A stretch of DNA of 64,000 bases from Macrosoma leucophasiata (taxonomy: Eukaryota; Arthropoda; Insecta; Lepidoptera; Hedylidae): contig JAWQUS010000030.1 of assembly GCA_036365455.1 (NCBI GenBank), positions 3,720,001 to 3,784,000 on the forward strand, given 5' to 3'. The first letter of the stretch is position 1, and each line of letters begins with the position of its first letter. Below are positions 1 to 11,090 of the stretch, in pieces. Under the pieces are notes generated by a model that saw nothing but the letters and a program-made list of their open reading frames with translations, ran no database searches and was not told where the DNA came from. A program made the translations under genes and the position numbers.

Positions 1-51
1 TATTTGGACACTTAATACCTCACCCCTCAGTAATTTAGGCATTGCAGGCCA

Positions 52-275
52 ATACTGCTAAGCTGGGGTCCTAGGTTTGATCATCTGGAAGTTAGTGATT
101 TTGGTTTTTTTTTCATTTTCTGGAAGTCTTTCAGTTCCAGGGAATCTGGTAATGTGTCCAGAGATAGCGATAGGATCACCAATTATTATGTGGGCCAAAA
201 AGTAACGTGGCTGTTGGCATACCTTATTATGCTTGAATGCATGCAATGCCAATGCATGTAACTCTAAATTCTGCA
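52..275 (+). mobile_element. Degraded SINE-A copy
   Basis: This is a diverged copy of the tRNA-derived SINE described at 59678-59990. The box-B-like segment is eroded (GGTTTGATC), but the body is recognisable: CATTTTCTGGAAG, GGTAATGTGTCCAGAGAT, ATGTGGGCCAAAAAGTAACG and GCTTGAATGCATGCA. The final GAAGTTACG end is missing. It is an old copy. Confidence 0.7.
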
Positions 276-929
276 ATAATGTTATAGATTAACAAAGATC
301 TTTGTGCTTAAAATTATATTAAAGGTTTCAGTTGAATTAACTTACATTTTTATATTTAGTTCAATAATTCCAACTCTCAAACCCCTTTACGTACGTACGG
401 TGGTCAAAAAACAGTAATATCGAAAGGGTAGGTCATCTTATTATTGTTATATCTATTTTTTTTAAGTTTTAAAAAGTTTTTAATTTTTTTTTATTATTTT
501 TAAAGAAACTAAGCCATGCCATTATCACTTTTAGAATTACTTATTGAACTACCAAGGAAGTTAATTTTGTGTAAGTACTTAAAGACGATAAAAAAGATAA
601 TCTTAAAGCTTTATTGAGGTATGTAAAGAAATATTTCCTTGATATTATCTTTTATTTACAATTCATGAAACTCCGGATGGCTTTTTTTAGCCTTAGCTAC
701 GAGAAAAACTGCCGCTCACAAGGTAATGTTTTTATGGGAGAAACGTATCAAATAAATAATATGCCTGCAATCTATAGGTTGAAAGACAATTTTAATGTAA
801 AGAAAGCAAGAAAAAATACTTTATTGATGCAGTTGAAAGACCTAATGGTATACATAATAAAATGTAGACGTTGCTACTCCGACACGGTACACAATGTTTT
901 AAGTTTAATTTATTTAGATTTCACGTCAT

Positions 930-963
930 TTTTCCTGGTGGTAGAGCTCCAGTGTTGGAGCTA
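930..963 (+). mobile_element. SINE-B 5' fragment
   Basis: A fragment of about 34 bp matches the 5' head of SINE-B (GGTGGTAGAGCTCCAGTG followed by GGAGCT). It is too short to show target duplications. Confidence 0.55.
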
Positions 964-1300
964 GACGGCTCCGTAATAACTACTTATCACACAGACTTAA
1001 TAACAATGGTGACCTACAATCCTTTCGTTTTAATTACGCCTCGTACAAGTACCTACTAATATAACAAAAAAATAGCAGAAACTAACCCATGGTTCCCCAT
1101 CTTCTCCTTGGAGGAATTGCACCTGCTTCTTCACGGATGACTGAAATTTTGGTCTGTCCGTTTCTTCCTTGCTTACTTTTTGATCCCATGCTTGCCATCG
1201 GCGCACCTGTGAAAGAATGTTTCCGTTTTTTAATTTATGCGCTCAACACGATTGATATGAAATGTTACAATATTATTCAAAAAAAAGTTGTTTATATAAA

Positions 1301-1616
1301 CGTAACTTCACGCTTGTAATCCCCAAAGGGATAAGCAGAGGTAAATGCATGCATTCAAGCATACAACTACCAAAGAAGCACCCACGATTCGCCGGTTACG
1401 TTTTTATGTAACAGCTAAGGTGCGGGCCTGTTGACATCCCCGGGCACATTACTAAAATCCCAGGTACTGGGAAATTTCCAAAGAATGGAAAAAGCCCAAT
1501 AAAACCAGAGATAAAGATTGTAAACCGTTATCTCTGATAGCCTTCGACCCGGGAATCGAAACCCAGGACCTCCAGCGTAGCAGTAGTGGCCTGCTACCAC
1601 TAGGCTACTGTGGCAG
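1301..1616 (-). mobile_element. SINE-A copy, moderately diverged
   Basis: A full-length antisense SINE-A runs from the 3' end (CGTAACTTCACG at 1301) to the tRNA-like head (TAGGCTACTGTGGCAG at 1601-1616). The box B equivalent reads GGAATCGAAACCC here. The body has short indels relative to the younger copies at 48391 and 59678. No clear target duplication remains. Confidence 0.85.
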
Positions 1617-1754
1617 GCGATATATTTCATACAAAGAATGACCCCCCCTCAACTTTGTTTAGGACCTCGCCTGGGTACCGGGTGCATGAGGTAGTTACTT
1701 ATTGAGTTTTTAGAGAAGATTTTTAATGAATTCGTCGGATGGACCATATACCTA

Positions 1755-1926
1755 GATTACCTAGTCAAGGTGGCGTTTGCAAGTGAGGCCCCACTTACTC
1801 GGCTGCCCCACGGATTTGGCTTGCGGGCTTGCCGCTTAGAGTACGGACCCACTATCAAGTCTTAATCCCCGAGCGTGTGAAAAGCCACTGAGCCATCCGG
1901 TCCCATCCGGCTCAGTCCGACCCTGC
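1755..1926 (+). repeat. GC-rich dispersed repeat H, copy 1
   Basis: This GC-rich segment shares CACGGATTTGGCTTGCG, TTGCCGC, CCACTGAGCCA and CTCAGTCCGACCCTGC with the inverted segment at 8274-8360. The shared terminus (minus strand CAGGGTCGGACTGA) would suit a hAT-type end (CAGNG), but I found no partner terminus and no 8-bp duplication. The class is unassigned. Confidence 0.5.
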
Positions 1927-2546
1927 ACGAATGAATATTGGTTTATTTGTTTGTTTATTTATGTTCTTATCCATATGGGATACAGACATGTTAAGTGGGT
2001 GAGTAGTCCCGTAAGAAATATTCACCAAAAATTGGATTCGAATGATGTCACGAATATAACCACTGAACATTAATTTAATAACCTCATCAAAAATAAATAT
2101 TATGGCAGTTCATTCACAGCTAATTATACAATCAACGTTTAAAAATAAACAATTAACGCAACACCTTTAGTTGTTTATTGCAGCATTATTGTAATTGCAT
2201 TGCACATTATGTCAGATATGGTAAAAAAAAGACCTCGACTTAATCGTTATCACATAAAGTCTAAGGCGAATCGAAATTTATTTTATCTTATTTAGTGCGT
2301 TCCGCGTTAATTCCACTTTTAAATTCTTCTTGTTGGTTTTTGTTAAGAATTTCGTAATTTAATTGAATTACCAAATTGTAATTGTTTGGTAACAGCGAAA
2401 ACAAGGTCTTCTTTGAAGGTTAAGTTTTCGAAATTATATTGAGCATTGATCTCATCAAATCCAATCTAAAGGCCGCTTCTATAATAATTAGAACACTTTA
2501 CTTAATTGAATGAAAACTTTTTGAAGATTTTGAAATTATGATATAA

Positions 2547-2600
2547 AAGTGGCAAACAAGCATGGAGATCACTTGGATGGTAATTGACTACTGTTTCCTA
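2547..2600 (-). mobile_element. SINE-B 3' fragment
   Basis: The antisense tail-proximal part of SINE-B is visible as AAGTGGCAAACAAGCATGGA followed by a diverged TCACTTGGATGGTAATTGAC. The rest of the element is absent. Confidence 0.55.
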
Positions 2601-4022
2601 ATGACATCTCGCTCTGCTGTTTTCCCTCAGTGACAGAAACATTTCAGAGACAGAATTCTGGTACCAACCATTAAAACTGTTCCGGTCTATTGGTTACAAC
2701 TTTTATGATTTAGGTTGAAATGAAGAATTATCTTATAGGTAAGACTAAGCGCGACTTAATGTGCAAGTTTGTTGATAAAGGAGATGTTGCGAGCTCGGCT
2801 CTAGATCGTACACATCTTCAAAAAATGGGTAAATTAAAGAAGAATCCGAAAAAAATGCAATTTATTTATTCAAGTATATATTTTAGAGTTACTACCACAT
2901 TTAATTCAAACGATTTTATCATTTTCAACCATATTCAACATAGCGGCGACACAGCCGACGCTTCTTTAAATTGGAAATCGATTAGTTTAAGTTCTTAGTA
3001 TTAACACATGAAATCGATTTCGATAGTATTCAGAAAATATTACTTTTTTCTCCAAGTTCTATAATCAAAAAACAATTAAAAAAATTAAAATGTCAAAATG
3101 ACATCGCCCGCCATATTCGCCATGTTGGTTTGAGTTGCAATTCTAACTGCAAATAATATTTTGTAACTGCAAACAAAGCTAAATAAGTGAAAATATGCAG
3201 TAAAAAACCTTTTCATTCATACATGGCCGGAGGTCCATACATTTTTGCAACATCTCCTTTTAGTTTAAAACTCAATGGTCCTGGATGGATCAAGCATTTT
3301 TCAATGAGATATCTTCTTGACATCTATACTAACGAAAAATTCGCAAGCCGCACTCCAGTTAAGCCATTGTGACGTCGATGAGTTAAGCTTTCAATGAAAA
3401 TCCAAATTTTAATAAATACCAATTTAAGTCCAAATCTTACTTTTATTTCAATACAACTTTACTACATAAGGAAGAAAATTAAAATAAAAGCTATCTATAA
3501 ATCACTATTACTATTGAATTATGTATCTATCAATTATCTAACGAAAAATTTACGAGTAGTAAGTGCGCTTTATGAATGTCGCCATTGAACTGCTTCAATC
3601 AGTCGAGATATTTTTAAAGTCGGTAAAAATTTAAGTTGGACAGTCTACACGGGATATGTGAAGGTCATTTCATGTCGTTTGATAGAACCCTACCCAATGG
3701 ATGTTATCATGCTGTTATTATTATATTGATCGAAGGTGTGGTCAGAACGACAGTTTTTGCAAGGCACGTATTTGTTAAGCCAAGTCAATATGTACAACAA
3801 AATAGTATTTTATATTGTTGTACGTAATACCCTTCAATCATCTACGAATTTGTGTACTTTAGCTTTATCTTTCTCGTTTGTATTTGTAATTTTGTTCTAG
3901 GAAGATAAACCACTGATTAGATTCGCGGCTAAACTAGGTACACAATGCAATAAAGCAGTAACACATAGACAAATAGTGCCTTATTTAAGTGAATATTGTA
4001 ACCTGTGGGCTAGGTTTAATTA

Positions 4023-4277
4023 TCTATATAAATAAAAATCAATTGCTGTTCGTTATTCTCTCTAAAACTCGAGAATGCCTCGACCGATTTGGCTAATTTT
4101 GGTTTTGATTGATTTTTCGAAGTCCAGGGAAGGTTTAAAAGGTAGGAAAATATGAAGAAAATGAAGGGAAATAGTAAAAACCACAATTTCATTTTTCCAT
4201 ACAAATAGTCCGTATCTATCAAACCTTTGACACATTATTTCATTGTGAGGCAATACGAAGTTTGCCGGGTCAGCTAG
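4023..4277 (+). mobile_element. Helitron-like non-autonomous element, GCCGGGTCAGCTAG type
   Basis: The 255-bp element starts TCTATATAAATAAAAATC after an A and ends GCCGGGTCAGCTAG before a T. This fits the 5'-TC...CTRR-3' ends and A^T insertion known for Helitrons. It contains the phrases CTCGAGAATGCCTCGACC and GAAGGTTTAAAAGGTAGG that recur in lepidopteran genomes; part of the latter region recurs at 43664-43720. A terminal hairpin is not obvious, so the Helitron assignment is inference. It has no coding capacity. Confidence 0.6.
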
Positions 4278-4370
4278 TATATTATAAATATAACATTAAA
4301 AACGGTGTAAAGATGATTCTCTTTGTCTAAAGAAAGAAATCATGGGGCCATAGTTAAACATCTCTCCAAA

Positions 4371-4475
4371 ATACAATAGCGCTATACACTAGTATTTAGC
4401 GGTAGTTAGATAATATTATACATGACACCTATGCCCGCCAGCTCTCACACAGAAACTCTACCAGCAGTGAAGTGA
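4371..4475 (-). mobile_element. SINE-B 5' fragment, antisense
   Basis: The diverged 5' half of SINE-B is recognisable from ATAGCGCTATACACTAGTAT, TTTAGCGG, CCTATGCCCGCCAGCTC and CTCTACCAGCAGTGAAG. Confidence 0.7.
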
Positions 4476-5071
4476 AGAGATATATTACTTTTAGCCTTAG
4501 GTTCTACAGGTGATACATTCTATATAACCTGTAAGGCTAAAAATTGTAATAAGAATGATTTTCGAATCAATTATGTACCATTCAAATGAATTAAGAACCA
4601 ATACTTTCTTATGATTCAATACCATTGCAAATTAGACTTTATCATTGCATATATAAATCACTGACGTGATCTACCGGACATTTCTTCGATGGTACAAAAA
4701 TATCAACTGGATTAACAATGATAAAAAATGTAACAAAAACTGTTTAACGTCTTTTAATTTAACTCAAAGCTTAGTCACAATTCACGGCACTCCTCAAACA
4801 TTACATATTCCTGTTTGGGTGTGGCTTGTAAGGTACGGATCGTGACCAGATACCAGACTGACTATCGTTAGTTACGTTTCTGATATCTTGATACGGATTT
4901 GTTCGTGAGAAAGGGCAAATGGACACTGAAGGTAACTGATTATATGTTATTATTCATCTGTGGTATATTGGATTAAATATTGTTACCTAGTACCTACAAC
5001 GTGAAAAAACGTATCTTCGATATCATTCATAATTTCTTACTATATTACAAATGTGATATTGACATTGAGTT

Positions 5072-5172
5072 CACATGCATGTTAAATGACGACTGCAGTC
5101 TATAGACATCTTTACAAAATCCATTGGTCAAAATGTAGATTCGTTGCCACCCCTGAGGCCTTAGGTTTTCTC
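5072..5172 (-). mobile_element. SINE-B fragment, antisense
   Basis: The 3' half of SINE-B is present in antisense (CATGTTAAATGACGACTGCA, GGTCAAAATGTAGATTCG, GCCACCCCTGAGGCC). It lies about 60 bp left of the near-complete copy at 5233 and in the same orientation. Confidence 0.7.
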
Positions 5173-5232
5173 ACTAAGATACAAATTAGACTAATAAAAA
5201 TCATACACACAATGTTTAAAGAGCATTTCTGC

Positions 5233-5512
5233 TTTTTTTTATGTTATGGAAGTGGCAAACAAGCATGCAGTTCACATTGGTGTTAGGTGATGACTGCAGC
5301 CTATGGACACCCACACAAAGACCAAGGTCAAAATGCAGATGCGTTACCACTCCTGAGGCCTAAGATGTTATGCCTCTGTGCCGGAAATTACAGGGCCGTA
5401 CATTACCTGACCGGAACACGATAGTGCTGAACACTACCATTTAGCGGCAAGTATTAGGTAATGCAGTGGTGCCTACGCCCGCGAGCTCCGTCACTGGAGC
5501 TCTACCACCAGT
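5233..5512 (-). mobile_element. SINE-B, near full length (reference copy)
   Basis: SINE-B is the most numerous family here. In sense it starts CACTGGTGGTAGAGCTCC, passes through CGGGCGTAGGCACCACC, TGGTAGTGTTCAGCAC, TGTTCCGGTCAGG and GGCAGAGGCATAACA-like blocks, and ends GCCACTTCCATAACATAAAAA with an A-rich tail. The block order matches the lepidopteran Metulj-type SINE as I remember it (a GGTGGTAGGGCT head, a GTGTTCCGG core and an A-rich end); the name needs a library check. This 280-bp antisense copy holds all blocks with few differences and has no coding capacity. No convincing target duplication was seen. Confidence 0.85.
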
Positions 5513-5817
5513 AAAGTTGTTAAGATAATTACAACATATGTTGTTCCATAAGTTGTCCAATTTTGTTTTACAATGGTTGCCCACCGATTGCCCATCAAAT
5601 TATGCATTACTGACATGTATTCAGACAGCTACGGTGCCCATATTGCGTTCATTGTTACCTACTCTGTATTCATATTATATTTCTGTTTTCAGTCGACTTT
5701 TAGATGCATATCTATCAGGCCTATTGTTATTCTGTGGGCGAGTTTCCGTTTTAGGCACCGTGTTAACGCCATAGGATTCATATATATTGTGATGGATCGG
5801 CGATAGATTAACAATCA

Positions 5818-5986
5818 GAGTGCCTAGTGCGAGATTTCGATTTTCGATCGCGAAGATTTGTATGGAATTGAAGGAGCGTCATCTAGCGGTGAATCGATGA
5901 CGCTCCTTCAATTCCATACAAATCTGCGTTTACTCTTACGCGATCGAATTCGCGTAAGAGTAAATAAAATCTCGCACTAGGCACTC
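5818..5986. mobile_element. 169-bp fold-back MITE
   Basis: The outer inverted repeats are GAGTGCCTAGTGCGAGATTT at the left and its complement at 5967-5986. Inside them a second inverted repeat has perfect 30-bp arms (5854-5883 and 5896-5925) around a 12-nt spacer, TAGCGGTGAATC. Another small palindrome sits at 5936-5963 (ACTCTTACGCG / CGCGTAAGAGT). The element has no open frame and is a non-autonomous DNA transposon. The superfamily is undetermined: only a doubtful CAG flank repeat is seen. Confidence 0.85.
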
Positions 5987-6463
5987 AGTTTCAATAAGTT
6001 TGTTCATAAATGTCGTACATTATTGCACTTTTTATTTAATTAATAAATGGATTCTCTAATTTTTGATCAAAGAGACAAAATATGTTGAGCATAGGGGTAT
6101 TTGCTTTTTGACACCTGATTTTTGGGTAATTACATAGGTAAAACATAGGTGGTAACGGATCTTATTAAAAAATATATATAGGTATATTGTCTCTAAAATA
6201 TTGTAGTCTCGTAGAGACTATAAAATTTTAAATCGATCCGGAGTTGACGCGGCAATCGGTGAACAAACATTGTAAATAAACATAGAACCTCCTCCTTTTT
6301 GAAGTCGGTTAAATAAGTGAGAATCAGTGCCGGCCGAGGATATCTCAACAATAAAAAAAATCAATGGAGGCAATCTTCTCCGTTCTCTTCATCTTAGTCG
6401 TTGCACTCTTGACAGAGTGGTCGTGATTGTCATTTCAAGGGTTATTCGTGGCTCGCTTTATTT

Positions 6464-6680
6464 TATTTATTTATTTATTTAATCTTCTATGCACTAAAAC
6501 ATATTTTTTTCTTTCTCAACACAACCCCAAGGTTGACTGGTCGAGAATGCTTCATAGCATTAAGTCCGCCTCATGTACTTGTAAGTGCAAGAAAGTTTAA
6601 ATAAATAAATAAATAAATAAAACGATACATAAGGCGAACTTAATGCCACTAGGCATTTTCTACCAGTCAACCTTTGGGTA
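6464..6680. mobile_element. Cluster of LINE-type 3' ends
   Basis: Three partial copies of one tail family lie together. One is antisense, starting with (TTTA)n at 6464. One is sense at 6533-6621, from GGTTGACTGGTCGAGAATGC to (AAAT)n. One is antisense at 6628-6680 (AAGGCGAACTTAATGCC ... CCAGTCAACC). The last two are tail to tail. Related copies are at 22502-22612 and 58648-58770. A conserved segment ending in a short A/T microsatellite is typical of non-LTR retrotransposon 3' ends; the clade is not determined. Confidence 0.6.
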
Positions 6681-6954
6681 GTGAGGATAGCAACGAAGTA
6701 GGTGCAACACCGGTGAAAATATATGAGAATAACAAAAAAATAACTATATTAAGCTCTCGTCAGCACGGGGTCCAATTTGAACCCCGGACCTTTGTCAGGC
6801 TTGCGCGGGGACATGGGGGTCCAACACGTAGAGGCCCTTTCGAGAATTTTGATCTACTTTGTAATGGGTTATATTCGGCGGGACCTCTCTCTGGCTGCAT
6901 CAATAGTTAATACAGACACAGACAGACCCCGCAGAATATAATGGGACTATTGTA

Positions 6955-7525
6955 ATGAAAATGACTTGCCAAACTTTGGGCTATGTGGGTAAACTGGGGG
7001 GACTAGATGGCTGGGCCTATGGAGTGAGATCCGGCACCTGCCTATATTCAACATCTCACATTATCGAATCCTACTTTAGGCAGGTGGTGACTCGCCTCTC
7101 CTTGGTGGGCCCCCCAAACAGCCAACCCGATGGTCGACGGGGGGCAACACTGTTGAGAGAGGCTGGGGGTGTCGAGAGGTGTGGCCCCGGTTTCACCATC
7201 ACGAGCGAGTAATCTCGAGCTCGGAGCGGGCTTCCCCGCTATTATGCCTTTAGACACTTCCACCCCCGAGTGTATGGCTCTTGCAGAAATTTAGACAACA
7301 GCCTATTATCTAAATTTCTGCAAATGCCATACCTCTAGCGCCCCACTCTGACCGGCCAATGAAGGCAAGCCAGAGGTGAGAGACCTGATGCTCTGTCCGG
7401 CCGTACCTCTGTGTGGCGGACGAGGCGGAGCCCAGTTCTCTCGGAGGAACTCGAGATGATGGTAGGGGGTGGTGTCGCTACTCACCAACAGCTCGCCACA
7501 AGCTGCTCTGCCCCCTATATTAAGC
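6955..7525 (+). repeat. GC-rich repeat-derived block, probably LINE 3' part
   Basis: This block is much richer in G and C than its surroundings, and its start (AAACTTTGGGCTATGTGGGT, then AGATGGCTGGGCCTATGGA) recurs in diverged form at 44020-44095. Several overlapping frames of 60-85 codons are open in it, with no convincing domain. Codon-like composition, multicopy nature and lack of splice sites suggest the 3' part of a non-LTR retrotransposon rather than a host gene. It contains the hairpin at 7283-7321. Confidence 0.5.
7283..7321. repeat. Perfect 13-bp inverted repeat
   Basis: GCAGAAATTTAGA (7283-7295) is the exact complement of TCTAAATTTCTGC (7309-7321) across a 13-nt loop. Pairing continues imperfectly outwards (ATGGC at 7274 and GCCAT at 7326). 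Confidence 0.8.
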
Positions 7526-8273
7526 TTATTATTATTATTATATTATTTTTTAGATAGCTTTACTATCCGGCGCCACCCTCGCGTGCAGATGCCTTTCGGG
7601 TGCACTTTCAGGTGCATTCGAAAGGCACTTCTCCGTTCAATACTAAAAAAATCTGAGGGACATTTAACATACCTAGAACAATTGGTATATTAAGGTCCGC
7701 TCCGCAAGAATAGTCTCTAAATAATAACGGTATAACTAACTAAGCATGACGGTGCTACCGTGACTGGCATTGATCAGGACACTTACTTCATGCCTATACA
7801 ATTTATTGTTTTGGCTAAGAATAGATGGTAAATCGGTTTAGGTAAGGCCATTCGAACGTCTAATGGGCCTTGGTTTCAAGTTAATCAAGAATAAATCCTG
7901 TACCGTCGATGCTGTCTGTCAATCGATGTCATAATCATGGGTGCATAATTTAATTGTGATTTGAACACTGTGAAAACGGATAATATGTAATAATATTTGA
8001 TAAAGTCTTAGCAGGTAGCGATAAATCAAATAGGTATCTGTAGTGAACCATTGACAATAGGCAGTAAATAATACTTAGGCACCTTAGAAGTTCAGCACAA
8101 ACTTAATGACAGGTAGCTAATTGTAAAAGATAAAATCTATTTAGCCCGGAGAAAGAATCGAGTCTGTTAATCTTATACGTAGCAGAAAATATATTGCTTA
8201 AAGCGTTAGGAAAGGACTTCAAATAGAACTGATTATGTAAATGTATCTACTCGTAGATAGCTGAGGGCAGGGT

Positions 8274-8360
8274 CGGACTGAATCGTGGCTCAGTAGCCCG
8301 GGGCCTAAGATAGATACTCGCGGCAATTCTCGCAAGCCAAATCCGTGGATGATGGTACTC
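8274..8360 (-). repeat. GC-rich dispersed repeat H, copy 2
   Basis: This is the inverted partner of the repeat at 1755-1926. It begins GGCAGGGTCGGACTGAATCG and includes CGCAAGCCAAATCCGTGG. Confidence 0.5.
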
Positions 8361-8650
8361 GGATAGGCTTATTAACCTTGACTATATAGCCAGTTGGTTA
8401 AGAGAGTCGAAGGACCAATAGCGATATATTTATAATTAGATATATAATTAGAATATTCGGATAAGTTCAGGCGTACGTACTACGCAATATGCCCCAACAG
8501 TGTTTTACATAGCATGAGGATTACTTCGCGATTTATTGAGTAACTAAGAATAAATGTCCCGTCCGTTTCATTAAATAGTGTAGTAGTAATGCTGATTTAC
8601 TTCCTACTCTCAAAGAGTTCTCCGAAACTAAGCTTCAAGTAAGGAAATCA

Positions 8651-8836
<186 letters not shown>

Positions 8837-9581
8837 TTAGCTAGCTTCACACATTGTAGAAATTATATTTGCTGATTTTCTGACGTAGACAATACTCCCA
8901 ACATCCTTTCTTACCCCACATACTTTTGTCTGTCTCTCTTAAATAGGACAGTTTGTTAGGATGGTAGCTGGCAAAAGCGAAACGTCGGGTAAGAGAGGAA
9001 GGTAGGAATATTCTTTACGCGATAAAATGCGTAATTTATGTTATTTCTGCAAATGAAGTTAATTCGGATTTTAAACAGGTTTTATTAATTTCTAATAGCT
9101 TAAACGATAATCCATCTCAAATATGAACGATTTTTGGCATTAATGATGTAATGAAATCATAATGATGCACGTCATCACATCTTTCAACAGCGTAACTCGA
9201 ATTTAATTCATCGGAGAAAGTACACATTCTACTTTTACTCATAATCTTTATTTAATGTAATTTATTAAAACTATCGCATAATGCTTATATTACGCAATCA
9301 TCGGTCTTGTTTGATCAGTCAAGCGATATTAGATAATTGACGTTGATTACATTCATTATAATTTGAATTATTAATTATTCGATACACAAAATTACATATA
9401 TTCGAGAAAAATGGGGTTTTGATCTTATTGTTAAAAAGATAAAATTCTACTTGTGTCGTTGGAGAGGATATACACTATAAATTAATGTTTAAATATTGTA
9501 TCTGTATATTTAACAAATTCATGCAACGACGTAGGTACGATGATTTACTTAATATACCTATTATTAGTGGTTTTTTGAGGC

Positions 9582-9898
9582 CTCATGACCATAGAGCAAC
9601 TCGGTCCACCGGCCGCGGCGGACCGGAGGGGAGTAGCCAATGTAGCCATAGCGTTTGTTACCGATGCAAAACAGTCTGTCATTTTTTGCGGGGCGAACTA
9701 CGTGTAACATACGTTCACACTACAAAAATCGTTTATTATTACGAAACTCGCACCTTGACCTTAAAAAAATACATAAACTATTTCACGCACACATTTAAAT
9801 ATCTGGGCGACAGGCACCGGACCATTTGGTCTTGTACCTTGAGAGACTGGAAAGCCTGCATATGGCTACTCCCCTCCGTGTTGCTCTATGCTCATGAC
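9582..9898. mobile_element. hAT-type MITE, copy 1 (CATAGAGCAAC family)
   Basis: The element spans 9590-9890 with terminal inverted repeats CATAGAGCAAC / GTTGCTCTATG-like (the last two bases before TTGCTCTATG differ). It is flanked by a perfect 8-bp duplication, CTCATGAC, at 9582-9589 and 9891-9898. An 8-bp duplication is the hAT signature. The body includes GGCCGCGGCGGACCGGAGG, ACCGATGCAAAACAGTCTGT and GGAAAGCCTGCATATGGCTA. The 153-codon open frame crossing it has no transposase similarity and is accidental. Related copies are at 11863, 16190 and 39331. Confidence 0.9.
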
Positions 9899-9944
9899 CG
9901 ACAGGTGGACAACGATCTCAGTAAAACAGCATACGCACCACCCT

Positions 9945-10084
9945 AAATCAGAGGCGATACCGGAAACGTTGTAGTGGGGATGATCGTCCCTAAATCGTGA
10001 GCTCGCTGGAAGGAATACAATTCTGGCAACGATTTGCCTATCCACGAGGCAATTTTGGGTACCATCTAGGGTCCTCTCCATCAC
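9945..10084 (-). other. Unassigned coding-like segment
   Basis: Outside the adjacent MITE, one minus-strand frame stays open with balanced composition and reads in part VFLPASSRFRDDHPHYN. I do not recognise the family. It could be a worn retrotransposon fragment or a chance frame. There is no start or splice site I would trust. Confidence 0.25.
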
Positions 10085-10261
10085 TGAACGGCTAAACCTA
10101 TTCTAATAGTGTTTCCCTCTCATCCTTTGGGTATAAATTGCATTTTTTTATTAGTCTACTTATTGTAATGTTCTAGCAATAGAGTTCAAGGGCGTAAGCA
10201 CCATCGCGTCTTATATACCTGAAGCAAGATGCAAGTCAGTTTTACCGGTTTTTGGTTAGGG

Positions 10262-10337
10262 GACAAAGTAGAATCCTGTGGCAGAAACCACTGGCACAAT
10301 ATAGATTTACATTGTGCCACTGGGCTCTACTTTGACA
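10262..10337. repeat. Short imperfect fold-back
   Basis: The left arm (ACAAAGTAGAATCCTGTGGC ... CACTGGCACAAT) pairs with the right arm (ATTGTGCCACTGGGCTCTAC then TTTG). The left arm carries about 13 extra bases. The innermost GGCACAAT / ATTGTGCC pairing is perfect. Confidence 0.6.
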
Positions 10338-10384
10338 CAGAATCAAAAGATCCCACAAATCAGGAGTGTCTTCTCATCTGTATT

Positions 10385-10475
10385 GAAACCCTGTTTTTCA
10401 TGAATGTCTATAAACGGCTATTCACTTACCACCATTGTGAACTGCATACTCATTTCCCACTTTCATAACATGAAG
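10385..10475 (+). mobile_element. SINE-B 3' fragment
   Basis: The sense 3' part of SINE-B is present (GTCTATAAACGG, CATTGTGAACTGCATACTCA, TTTCATAACATGAA). A few 5' bases of the same family (GGGCGTAAGCACCATCGCG at about 10190) precede it, with the fold-back at 10262 between them. Confidence 0.6.
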
Positions 10476-11040
10476 TGGTACGAATACAGTGGTAAAGACA
10501 ACGCTCGGTGATGTCGACAACATATTGCAAACAGTGAATTAAAAACTGTGCGAGCAGTGACAGTTATGAGGTGGTATGCGACCATTACCGCTTTTAATTA
10601 GTGGACTAGCTGTTGCAGGAATAACTGAGAATGCAGTTACACTTGATGCTCTTTACAAGACTAATTGCGTGTTGTAATCTGTCTTCTATTTCCAAGGGTT
10701 TATGTAAATTGAAGCCTTCTTCCTCCTAATACGTTTTAATGTGTGGGTGTTCTTTAAATCACGAAATGAAGAAAAATGCCGATTAGGTTTGGATGAAATT
10801 TGACATGTAAACGATTGGTAATAGATATCTCGGTACCTAACGGTGTAACTGCTTCAGTTGTTATGTGATTATGGATTCTATCTGTGAAATTGGAGAATAA
10901 ATCGTTTTGAAGTTTTCCCAATGGAGCAGGTTGCCAGTTCTGTTGCAATTTACTCCAGTTCTTGGTAATATCCTCGGTTAATATAAATAGTCTCAACCCT
11001 GTTAATTTATATAATAAAATCTGATAATATGCGGGACTTT

Positions 11041-11090
11041 TTAGGCTTCAGGGGTGGCAACGCATTTGCATTTTGTCCTCCTGTTTTTTT
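11041..11090 (+). mobile_element. SINE-B internal fragment
   Basis: A short sense fragment reads AGGCTTCAGGGGTGGCAACG then CATTTGCATTTTG, which corresponds to the CTCAGGGGTGGCAACGCAT block of the family. Confidence 0.45.

Noticed and set aside
614..964. 116-codon plus-strand frame
   Set aside because: AT-rich codon use, no recognisable motif, and it runs into a SINE-B fragment at its end.
9485..9946. 153-codon plus-strand frame, the longest in the window
   Set aside because: It crosses both ends of the hAT MITE at 9590-9890 and its target duplications. The protein has no transposase motif, and the related copies do not keep the frame.
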